Assembly: GCA_937959145.1 (NCBI GenBank)
Contig: CALGMC010000029.1
Coordinates: 1-5,689, forward strand
Source: an uncultured Chlorobiales bacterium
Lineage (GTDB): Bacteria > Bacteroidota > Chlorobiia > Chlorobiales > Thermochlorobacteraceae
Direction: 5' to 3'
Length of the DNA stretch: 5,689 nt
Shown here: positions 1 to 5,689 of the stretch, in pieces
How positions within the stretch are numbered: position 1 is the first letter of the stretch
How the letters are laid out: the number at the start of each line of letters is the position of its first letter
Position numbers and translations under genes: made by a program
Notes under the pieces: generated by a model
The model's database searches: none
What the model saw: the letters and a program-made list of their open reading frames with translations, nothing else
What the model was told of the DNA's origin: nothing

Positions 1-1196
1 CCCTTGCGCCGTGCCCGCTCTGCCATGAGCAATCGAAGTTCGCGGCTGGCGTAGCCTGCAACGGCGGTGTTTTCCTGCGCTCTTCGGAAGAGATAAGGAA
101 GCACAAATTTTACTTCGCCGTAGGGCAAATATTTGGAGACGTTAAAGCCAATCTTGGAAAGGTTGTAACTGATGTGGTCGCCCATGCCGTAAAGTTGCGA
201 GAAGTAAAGATGTGGGTGATTGAACGGCAAGTTTTTTTCTTGAATAAGTCTTGCAAGTTTGAAGTTGCTCTCTTCGTTGTGCGTGCCTGAACAAACGCCG
301 ATGCGCTCGATGTGTGCGATGCAAAAGTCAAGTGCAAGGTTGAAGTCGCGGTCGGTATCTTCTTTTGTGTCGTGAATCGGTGAAGGGTAGCCGTGTTCAG
401 CGGCGCGTTGTCGTTCTTTTTCCATGTAGGCACCGCGCACGAGTTTCACGCCCAAGTAGTAGCCACCCTTTTCCGCTTTTGCAAATGAAGATTTCAAAAA
501 TGTCAATCGGTCTTTACGGTAAAGTTGAATCGTGTTATAGACAAGCGGCATCTGCTTATTGTATTGCTCCATCATTTCATCGGCAAGCGAATCAATCGCG
601 GCTTGAATCCATGATTCTTCGGCATCAATCATCACGGGCAGGCGCGCTTCTTGTGCGGCTCTGCAGATTTTATGCAAGCGAGATTTAACTCTGTTCCATT
701 CGGCAACTTCATCGGGCGAGAGCGTTTGCGCTGCACTAACTTTTTCAAGCAAGCCAAACCGCGCAATGCCCGTCATCTTGAAGACGGCGAAAGGGATGTG
801 CGGCGTTTGTTTGCTTTTTTCAATCGTGTAGATGACTTTTTCAACGACGCTATCAAAAACTTCTTCGGTTTCTTCACCCTCGACAGAATAGTCGAGAATG
901 GATTTGATATTGGATTTTGCAAGTTCTTCCATAACAGGCAAGCACTCCTCAACGGTTTCGCCGCCGCAGAACTGTTTGAAAATCGTGGCTTTGATAAGCC
1001 CCTTAACAGGCAACTTCCAGCGAATCGCCCAACCCAAAACCGATGTGCCGAGTTTGGTAAGCGTGGGATTGTTCATTGCGCGGAAAATCCAATAACGCTC
1101 GGAGAGTTGCCGATTCGTCTTTGAGGCAAAGGCAATTTCGGTGTTGTTGAAATCCAACAGCGCGAGCGATTTCGGTGGCGTAAGCGTTTCGTTCAT
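1..1196 (-). CDS. Proline dehydrogenase, single-domain (3' end cut by window edge)
   Basis: FAD-dependent enzyme that oxidises L-proline to 1-pyrroline-5-carboxylate, the first step of proline use as carbon, nitrogen and electron source; family members are usually membrane-associated and pass electrons to quinone. Translation from the ATG at 1196 gives 398 residues with no stop. Family motifs seen are FKMTG (139-143), DAEES (191-195), TIQLYRKDR (222-230), KLVRGAYMEKER (251-262), GTHNEES (304-310), YGMGDH (336-341) and KFVLPYLFRRAQEN (363-376). The double arginine at 371-372 matches the pair that holds the proline carboxylate in PutA-type enzymes. The tail (SRELRLLMAERARRK) resembles the end of the family, so probably few codons are missing. 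There is no fused pyrroline-5-carboxylate dehydrogenase domain at the N-terminus and no DNA-binding domain, so this is a stand-alone PRODH rather than PutA. It starts 96 bases after kdsB, behind a candidate promoter, with no clear Shine-Dalgarno sequence. The start is the most upstream sensible ATG. Confidence 0.93.
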   Translation of the reverse strand, partial: MNETLTPPKSLALLDFNNTEIAFASKTNRQLSERYWIFRAMNNPTLTKLGTSVLGWAIRWKLPVKGLIKATIFKQFCGGETVEECLPVMEELAKSNIKSILDYSVEGEETEEVFDSVVEKVIYTIEKSKQTPHIPFAVFKMTGIARFGLLEKVSAAQTLSPDEVAEWNRVKSRLHKICRAAQEARLPVMIDAEESWIQAAIDSLADEMMEQYNKQMPLVYNTIQLYRKDRLTFLKSSFAKAEKGGYYLGVKLVRGAYMEKERQRAAEHGYPSPIHDTKEDTDRDFNLALDFCIAHIERIGVCSGTHNEESNFKLARLIQEKNLPFNHPHLYFSQLYGMGDHISYNLSKIGFNVSKYLPYGEVKFVLPYLFRRAQENTAVAGYASRELRLLMAERARRK

Positions 1197-1244
1197 CGTT
1201 GAAAAGTGTTTAGACCTTGTTTAACCTTCGAGGCAAATGATGAG

Positions 1245-1275
1245 CAAGAATAAGTCAGTAGAGAAATTTTTCAAA
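1245..1275 (-). promoter_or_regulatory. Candidate promoter for the proline dehydrogenase gene
   Basis: Read on the minus strand, TTTG (1275-1272) is followed by exactly 19 bases and then TATTCTTG (1252-1245). This matches the Bacteroidota primary-sigma consensus TTTG-N19-TANNTTTG with one mismatch. The same stretch also reads as a weaker sigma70-like pair (TTGAAA, 16-base spacer, TATTCT). Transcription would begin near 1238, leaving a leader of roughly 40 bases before the ATG at 1196. The site is in the kdsB/PRODH spacer, so it would let proline dehydrogenase be expressed separately from the genes upstream. This is a pattern match only; short motifs of this kind arise by chance. Confidence 0.4.
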
Positions 1276-1292
1276 GTCTGTTTATTCGTTCG

Positions 1293-2036
1293 TCAAAGTG
1301 TCAGTGCGCCTGTCTTAATAAGCAAGTGGACTTTGGCTAAATCGTCAGGCGTGTTGATTTCCAAAATGGGTTTTGAGATAATGCCAACTTGAATGGTGTA
1401 ACCGTTTTCCAAAGCGCGAAGTTGCTCGAGCGATTCGGCTTGTTCAAGCGGTGAGGGCGGAAGCATCGCATAAAAGAAGAGGAAATCGCGACGGAACGCA
1501 TACAGCCCGATATGATGATACACAGGCGGATTGTGAACCGCATTTCGGAGAAACGGAATCGGCGCACGCGAAAAATACATTGCACGATGTTTCTGATTGC
1601 AAATCACTTTGACCGTGTGTTCGTCTCGGTATCCTGAAAGCATATCGAGCGGGGCGGCGACGGTGGTCATTTCGGGCAATTCGTCGCGCAGATAAGGCTC
1701 AACGAGTTTTTCTAATGCTTCAAGCGTTACGAAAGGCTGGTCGCCTTGAATGTTGGCAATCACATCATAATCGGGGTGTCGGCTGGCGACTTCGGCGATT
1801 CTATCGGTTCCGGTTTGATGCTCGACGCGCGTCAGTTCAACCTCGCCGCCGAAGGCGCGAACAGCGTTGGCGATGCGCTCATCGTCGGTGGCAACAACGA
1901 CTTTTGAGAAGGCAGTGCATCGCAACGTGGATTCATAAACGCGCTGAATCATCGGTTTGCCTTCAATCATTGCAAGCGGCTTTGCTGGAAAGCGCGTCGA
2001 GGCGTATCGAGCGGGAATGACGGCGAGAATCGCCAT
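1293..2036 (-). CDS. kdsB: 3-deoxy-manno-octulosonate cytidylyltransferase (CMP-Kdo synthetase)
   Basis: Cytosolic enzyme that activates Kdo with CTP, giving CMP-Kdo and pyrophosphate, the donor used to attach Kdo to lipid A in lipopolysaccharide inner-core synthesis. The 247-residue length is normal for KdsB. The nucleotide-binding N-terminal motif IPARYASTRFPAKPL lies at 7-21. It is followed by TDDERI (50-55), HQTGTDRI (73-80), QGDQP (97-101, with metal-binding Asp99), SRAPIPF (156-162), HHIGLYAFR (174-182) and NTPDDL (228-233, whose first Asp at 231 matches the second metal ligand). All key motifs are present, so the enzyme should be active. The ATG at 2036 puts the CTP-binding motif at the usual distance from the N-terminus. 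The gene begins 20 bases after the aldo/keto reductase stop and is probably co-transcribed with it. The leader just before the ATG is A/T-rich and lacks a strong Shine-Dalgarno sequence. The gene shows that the host makes Kdo-containing lipopolysaccharide. Confidence 0.97.
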   Translation of the reverse strand: MAILAVIPARYASTRFPAKPLAMIEGKPMIQRVYESTLRCTAFSKVVVATDDERIANAVRAFGGEVELTRVEHQTGTDRIAEVASRHPDYDVIANIQGDQPFVTLEALEKLVEPYLRDELPEMTTVAAPLDMLSGYRDEHTVKVICNQKHRAMYFSRAPIPFLRNAVHNPPVYHHIGLYAFRRDFLFFYAMLPPSPLEQAESLEQLRALENGYTIQVGIISKPILEINTPDDLAKVHLLIKTGALTL

Positions 2037-2056
2037 ATAAATTCCAACAATTAAAG

Positions 2057-3067
2057 TTACTTAATAATCATGCTTTGCGTTCGTCCGAGTGCGCCTTTGA
2101 CGGCGTCGCTCACGAGAAAATCGTGCGGAAATCCGAGTTCAATCGCGCTGACGGCGTTTAATCGTTCGAGATGTTCGCTCGAGAGCGTAAGTTCAGGCGA
2201 TTTGAGCGTGTCTGAAAGTTGTTCGGGTTTTGTTGCACCGACAATCGGCACAACAGAAAATCCTTGTTGCATCGTCCATTTAAGCGCAACTTGTGCGGGC
2301 GTTGCGCCGAGTGATTCTGCAACGGCAACGACTTCTTTGGCAATCGCCGTGCTTCGCTCGTTGAGGCGCGCGCTGTTTTCAGGAAGTCGCCCTTTTTCGC
2401 CGCGCAAGTATTTGCCCGAAAGCGCGCCGCCAGCGAGTGCGCCCCAAGGCGTTACGGTCATGTTCCATGCTTTCGCCATTGGAAGCAGGTCGCGTTCAGG
2501 GGTGCGTTGAAGGAGCGAGTATTCGATTTGCAATCCGACGAACTTTGTCCAGCCGCGCAGGTCGGCGAGCATATTGGCTTGCGAGACAATCCACGCGGGT
2601 GTGTCGGAAATGCCGATATAATGCACAATGCCACGCGAAACGAGGTCGTCCAATCCGCGCATCACTTCTTCGACGGGTGTGGTGAAATCCCACGCATGAA
2701 GCCAAAGAAGGTCAATGAAATCCGTTTTGAGACGTTTGAGGCTTTCGCGCACGGAGCGCATCATGTTTTTTCGGTGATTGCCCGCATAATGCACATCGTT
2801 CATTCGGTCTTGAAGCGTGTATTTGGTGGCAATGACGAAGTGGTCTCGGTCGTGAGCGACAAAATCGCCACAAAATTTTTCCGATGTGCCTGCGGTGTAG
2901 ATGTTGGCAGTGTCGATGAAGTTTCCGCCAGCGTTGGCATAAATGTCAAAAATTTTTTTGCTTGTTTCGTAATCGGCACCCCAGCCCCACTCGTTGCCGA
3001 AGCCCATGGTGCCGAGCGCAATCTCTGAAACGCGCAATCCTGAATTGCCGAAAAGTTTGTAGTGCAT
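2057..3067 (-). CDS. Aldo/keto reductase, substrate unknown
   Basis: NAD(P)H-dependent oxidoreductase of the aldo/keto reductase superfamily, a soluble (alpha/beta)8 barrel that reduces aldehydes or ketones. The 336-residue protein has the full catalytic tetrad: Asp52 and Tyr57 in NFIDTANIY (49-57), Lys82 in ATKY, and His124 in LWLH. Cofactor-pocket segments are GISDT (152-156), LQIEYSLLQR (179-188), TPWGALAGGALSGKY (206-220) and the C-terminal PIVGATKPEQL (274-284). The N-terminus (KLFGNSGLRVSEIALGTMGFG, from residue 4) is the usual first beta-hairpin and strand, which supports the ATG at 3067. The layout resembles the large bacterial group of uncharacterised reductases of about 320-350 residues, so the physiological substrate cannot be named. 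It is followed after 20 bases by kdsB, but this does not prove a role in lipopolysaccharide synthesis. The bases before the start (TCGTTTA) contain no Shine-Dalgarno sequence. Family assignment is secure; specificity is open. Confidence 0.93.
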   Translation of the reverse strand: MHYKLFGNSGLRVSEIALGTMGFGNEWGWGADYETSKKIFDIYANAGGNFIDTANIYTAGTSEKFCGDFVAHDRDHFVIATKYTLQDRMNDVHYAGNHRKNMMRSVRESLKRLKTDFIDLLWLHAWDFTTPVEEVMRGLDDLVSRGIVHYIGISDTPAWIVSQANMLADLRGWTKFVGLQIEYSLLQRTPERDLLPMAKAWNMTVTPWGALAGGALSGKYLRGEKGRLPENSARLNERSTAIAKEVVAVAESLGATPAQVALKWTMQQGFSVVPIVGATKPEQLSDTLKSPELTLSSEHLERLNAVSAIELGFPHDFLVSDAVKGALGRTQSMIIK

Positions 3068-3180
3068 TAAACGATGAAATGAATTAATGAGCGTTAAGAT
3101 AATGAATTGTGAGTAATGGCGAATGAAGAACGAGAAGGGATTTCATTTTTGCGGTAGTTGCCCGTCGCCGCGCTCCTTTA

Positions 3181-3230
3181 GGAATAAGAAGGAATAAGAA
3201 GGAATAAGAAGGAACAAGAGGGAACAAGGG
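3181..3230. repeat. Five tandem copies of a 10-base unit in an intergenic spacer
   Basis: Three perfect copies of GGAATAAGAA (3181-3210) are followed by two diverged copies, GGAACAAGAG (3211-3220) and GGAACAAGGG (3221-3230). The array is purine-rich on the plus strand and pyrimidine-rich on the minus strand. It lies in the 187-base spacer between the response regulator stop (3255) and the aldo/keto reductase start (3067), with its near edge 113 bases upstream of the reductase ATG. The period is close to one helical turn. Because all flanking genes read leftward, the array is transcribed only if read-through occurs. No function can be read from it; a slippage-generated simple repeat is the default explanation. 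Confidence 0.96.
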
Positions 3231-3254
3231 GTTAATGTTCTCAGAAAGTAGGGA

Positions 3255-4724
3255 TTACTTTTTGGTAAGGCGATTGAGGTTTTCTAATTGCGTGCGCAGA
3301 CCGTCGGCAACTGTATCTTTGGGCGCGAAGTAGAGTTCATCTTGTTGAACAGGCTTTGCATTCTCTTTGGAATTGAGGAATGCTTTTTTGATGCCGCGAT
3401 ATTTCAAGCCGCGCTCAACACGGCGGCGACATTCTTCGACCGCGCTTACGATGATATTTTTCAGGTTCGGAACGTCATATGGCTTAGAGACGAATCGATA
3501 CAGCAACCCATGATTGACCAGCGAGACGATAACTTCCGCGTCGGCGTAAGAAGACATTAAAATTTTTGGCACAAGTGGCTCAATCGCTTCGGCTTGAATG
3601 AGAAACTCGGAGCCGCTTTGTCCGGGCATTCTCAAATCTGCTACGATGCACGCGAAAAAAGATTTTCCTTCCAAAAGCTCCATCGCCGATTCTGCCGAAA
3701 GGCAGGTAAAGACGTCGTATTCGCGCTTGAAGGTTTCAGAGATGAGGTAAAGCACGTCGGAGTCGTCGTCGACGAATAAGACGCGCGGCTTGCCGCTCTT
3801 GCCGCAGAAACGTTTTTCAAAACTGCCTAAGTCGTCGGAAGCGATTAAATCAAGGTCGTTGGCTTCGTTGAGGCGAGCAAAAAATTCTTCCTCGAAACTT
3901 TCGTAGCGTTTAAGTTCGGCTAAAATATCGTCGGTGAAATACGATTGAAATTCGGCTTGTAAATTTTCAATGGGTTGAATGTCGTCGTCCAAATCGAGAT
4001 GAACGGGCAGGGTATCAAGCGTTTTTTCAACATCGTGTAAAAATTCCTGCTCGAGAGAAAAGGTTGCGTTGGGAACAGCCGCGTCGATTGGCGGCGGCTC
4101 AATGAATGGCGTTTCGGTAGGACGTTGCTCGATTGAGCGTTGCTCGTCTGAAGATGCGTCGTTGTTATTGAGCGTGTCGCTTTCTAAATCCTCTTGTTTA
4201 TCGTTTGGCGCATCGGGTTTCAAATGCGCTTGTTGGGAATCAGAAGGAAGTGATTCGTGGGCAGCGGGCGGTGCATTGAATTTAAGCGCGTTAACGAGCG
4301 AAGCAGATGTATCTGAAAATAAATCCTGCTTTTTCTCGCGTTGACCGCGCAAGATGTAGGTTGCGGCGGCAAGCGCGACAATCGATTTGAGCGTATCAGG
4401 TTGCCAAGGCTTGCGAACATATCGAAAGACTTCGCCGACATTGACGGATTGAAGCACGGATTCAAGGTCGGAATAGCCCGTAAGCAAAATTCGCATCGAC
4501 TCGGGAATGATTTGTTTGACGTGGCGAAGCAGGTCGACGCCGCGCATGCCTGCCATGCGCTGGTCGCTGATGACAATCGCCACATCGCGATGCGAATTGA
4601 GAAGCGAGAGTGCCGCTTCGCCGCTTGTGGCAGTTAGAACCCGGTAGTCGTAGTCGAAAAGTTGCGACAAGCTTTCCAAAATCTGAGGCTCATCATCGAC
4701 TAAAAGCAATTTAAGTTGTTTCAT
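3255..4724 (-). CDS. Double-receiver response regulator without a recognisable output domain
   Basis: A cytoplasmic two-component protein of 489 residues. Receiver 1 (about 4-122) has the acidic pair Asp10/Asp11, phospho-acceptor Asp54 in SDQRM, Thr82 in LLTGYSD and Lys105 in VRKPW. Receiver 2 (about 313-430) has Asp319-321, phospho-acceptor Asp363 in ADLRMPG, Ser391 in LMSSYAD and Lys414 in VSKPY. Both therefore keep the residues needed for phosphorylation. Between them, residues 135-221 are polar and low in complexity (Q, D, S, P), and 222-310 are strongly acidic and probably helical. The tail after receiver 2 (about 431-489) is basic then helical and matches no DNA-binding, cyclase, phosphodiesterase or methylesterase domain I recognise. 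The gene starts 26 bases after the histidine kinase stop with no clear Shine-Dalgarno sequence, so kinase and regulator are probably an operon and cognate partners. The shared motif style of the two receivers suggests internal duplication. The receiver calls are secure; the mode of action is inferred. Confidence 0.94.
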   Translation of the reverse strand: MKQLKLLLVDDEPQILESLSQLFDYDYRVLTATSGEAALSLLNSHRDVAIVISDQRMAGMRGVDLLRHVKQIIPESMRILLTGYSDLESVLQSVNVGEVFRYVRKPWQPDTLKSIVALAAATYILRGQREKKQDLFSDTSASLVNALKFNAPPAAHESLPSDSQQAHLKPDAPNDKQEDLESDTLNNNDASSDEQRSIEQRPTETPFIEPPPIDAAVPNATFSLEQEFLHDVEKTLDTLPVHLDLDDDIQPIENLQAEFQSYFTDDILAELKRYESFEEEFFARLNEANDLDLIASDDLGSFEKRFCGKSGKPRVLFVDDDSDVLYLISETFKREYDVFTCLSAESAMELLEGKSFFACIVADLRMPGQSGSEFLIQAEAIEPLVPKILMSSYADAEVIVSLVNHGLLYRFVSKPYDVPNLKNIIVSAVEECRRRVERGLKYRGIKKAFLNSKENAKPVQQDELYFAPKDTVADGLRTQLENLNRLTKK

Positions 4725-4750
4725 AGTTGGCGCATCGGTTCTTCAAAGCG

Positions 4751-5689
4751 TTACACAGAGGTCTGCAAAAAATCTGTTGCAGGAATTTTCACGATGAACG
4801 TGGTGCCTTTGCCTTCTTCGGTTTCAAAGGTGAGCGTGCCGTGATGTTTTTGAACAATATCAAATGAAATGGACAGCCCTAAGCCTGTGCCTTTGCCAAC
4901 GGGCTTGGTCGTGAAAAACGGGTCAAAAATTTTCGATTGCACATGTTTGGGAATGCCTTTGCCATTGTCCTGAACGCGCACGACGACATAATCGTGTTCG
5001 AGCGATGTTTTGATGTGAACTTGACCATTCGGTTTTTCCTCAACGGCGTGAATGGCGTTGCCGATGAGGTTCAAAAAGACTTGATTGAGTTGTGCAGGAA
5101 AACAATCAACAAGCGGCAAAATGCCATACTCGGTGGAGAGTTCAATGTCTTTGTCTTTGAGCATGTGTCCAACCATCATAAGGCAGTTTTTGATACCCTC
5201 GTTAATATCGGCTTTTTTCATTTCGGCTTCGTCTAAGCGTGCGAAGTTGCGCATCGAGCGCACGAGGTTCGTCATTTGCTCAAAGCCCGATGAAATGCCG
5301 ATGAAGAGCCGTTCCGTTCGCCGCACCGTTTCTTCAAGTTCGGCAACTGTGCCGTTTTGTGAGGTTCGAATTTCCTGCATCATCGCAAGCGCTTGTTCTA
5401 ACTCGCCTGAATAAACCGCGTCTTGTGCTTTCAAGGCTTTGGAGAGCAGGTTGGAGATAATCGAGAAGCGTTCGCGAATCAGGGCAACATTATTGGAGGC
5501 ATAACCAATCGGCGTGTTGAGCTCGTGCGCAATGCCTGCCACCATTTGCCCCAGTGCTGACATTTTTTCGGACTGAATCAAATGCGTTTGCGTGTCTTGA
5601 ATTTGTTTGAGCCGTGCGGCAAGTTCCGCTTCCAATTTTTTTCGCTCTGTGATGTCAACGCGCACGCCGTAGAAGCGAAGTCCGCCGTC
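4751..5689 (-). CDS. PAS-containing sensor histidine kinase (5' part outside the window)
   Basis: The C-terminal 312 residues of a sensor kinase are visible; the frame stays open to the right edge. The first residues (DGGLRFYGVRVDITERKK) are the typical end of a PAS/PAC domain, so the GTG at 5665 is an internal valine codon and the real start lies beyond the window. Numbering from the edge, a probable coiled coil (about 16-44) leads to the H box AGIAHELNTPIG with phospho-acceptor His55 (codon 5527-5525). The stretch between the H-box helix and the second dimerisation helix is unusually long (to about 155). The ATP-binding domain follows: N box NQVFLNLIGNAIHAV (202-216), G1 box VQDNGKGI (239-246), F box FDPFFTTKP (255-263) and G2 box GTGLGLS (267-273). 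No membrane segment is visible in this part. The kinase probably autophosphorylates His55 and donates to the double-receiver protein encoded 26 bases downstream. The signal sensed cannot be inferred. Confidence 0.95.
   Translation of the reverse strand, partial: DGGLRFYGVRVDITERKKLEAELAARLKQIQDTQTHLIQSEKMSALGQMVAGIAHELNTPIGYASNNVALIRERFSIISNLLSKALKAQDAVYSGELEQALAMMQEIRTSQNGTVAELEETVRRTERLFIGISSGFEQMTNLVRSMRNFARLDEAEMKKADINEGIKNCLMMVGHMLKDKDIELSTEYGILPLVDCFPAQLNQVFLNLIGNAIHAVEEKPNGQVHIKTSLEHDYVVVRVQDNGKGIPKHVQSKIFDPFFTTKPVGKGTGLGLSISFDIVQKHHGTLTFETEEGKGTTFIVKIPATDFLQTSV

Noticed and set aside
651..1124. A 157-codon open frame on the plus strand
   Set aside because: It is antisense to the proline dehydrogenase coding frame, which carries all family motifs without a break. 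The antisense product has no recognisable domain.
2507..3028. A 173-codon open frame on the plus strand
   Set aside because: It lies wholly antisense to the aldo/keto reductase, whose catalytic residues are all present. The plus-strand product has no recognisable motif and looks like a codon-bias shadow.
2057..3067. A dedicated role of the aldo/keto reductase in Kdo or lipopolysaccharide synthesis
   Set aside because: The only support is the 20-base spacing to kdsB. The reductase has no feature tying it to sugar-nucleotide or Kdo metabolism, and mixed-function operons are common.
3084..3146. A 20-codon minus-strand open frame ending 16 bases before the aldo/keto reductase start, a possible leader peptide
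   Set aside because: It has no ribosome binding site, no run of regulatory codons and no attenuator-like hairpin. An open frame this short is expected by chance in an A/T-rich spacer.
3151..3171. GCGG/CCGC inverted arms as a terminator for the response regulator transcript
   Set aside because: The stem is only four pairs with a 13-base loop. On the minus strand it is followed by A residues rather than T residues, so it does not fit an intrinsic terminator.
4751..5665. A complete 304-residue kinase starting with GTG at 5665
   Set aside because: The frame stays open upstream to the window edge and encodes DGGLRFYG, which joins directly to VRVDITERKK as the end of a PAS/PAC domain. The GTG is an internal valine codon and the gene is partial.

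Overview
The window looks like ordinary chromosome from a Gram-negative bacterium, most likely of the Bacteroidota/Chlorobiota lineage. Three things point there. A kdsB gene implies a Kdo-containing lipopolysaccharide. The single-domain proline dehydrogenase is of the type I associate with that lineage. The start codons lack convincing Shine-Dalgarno sequences and sit behind A/T-rich leaders, and one spacer carries a good match to the Bacteroidota promoter consensus. The lineage call is an inference from protein style and signals, not from a database match.

All five protein genes are on the minus strand, so transcription runs from the right edge to the left. At the right edge is the C-terminal part of a PAS-containing sensor histidine kinase, whose N-terminus lies outside the window. 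A double-receiver response regulator follows 26 bases later and is probably co-transcribed. After it comes a 187-base spacer holding five tandem copies of a 10-base unit. Next are an aldo/keto reductase and, 20 bases later, kdsB (CMP-Kdo synthetase), probably one transcript. A 96-base spacer with a candidate promoter then leads into a proline dehydrogenase gene that runs off the left edge, probably only a few codons short of its end.

The kinase and response regulator form a plausible two-component pair. The regulator has two intact receiver domains separated by about 190 residues of polar and acidic sequence and no recognisable output domain, so it more likely acts by protein contact or phosphorelay than by binding DNA. 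The three metabolic genes (redox enzyme, lipopolysaccharide precursor synthesis, proline catabolism) share no obvious pathway with each other or with the signalling pair. I see no RNA genes, CRISPR array, insertion sequence or phage gene. No stretch longer than 300 bases lacks a gene. I did not find a clearly new biological system; the double-receiver protein is the item most worth a second look.
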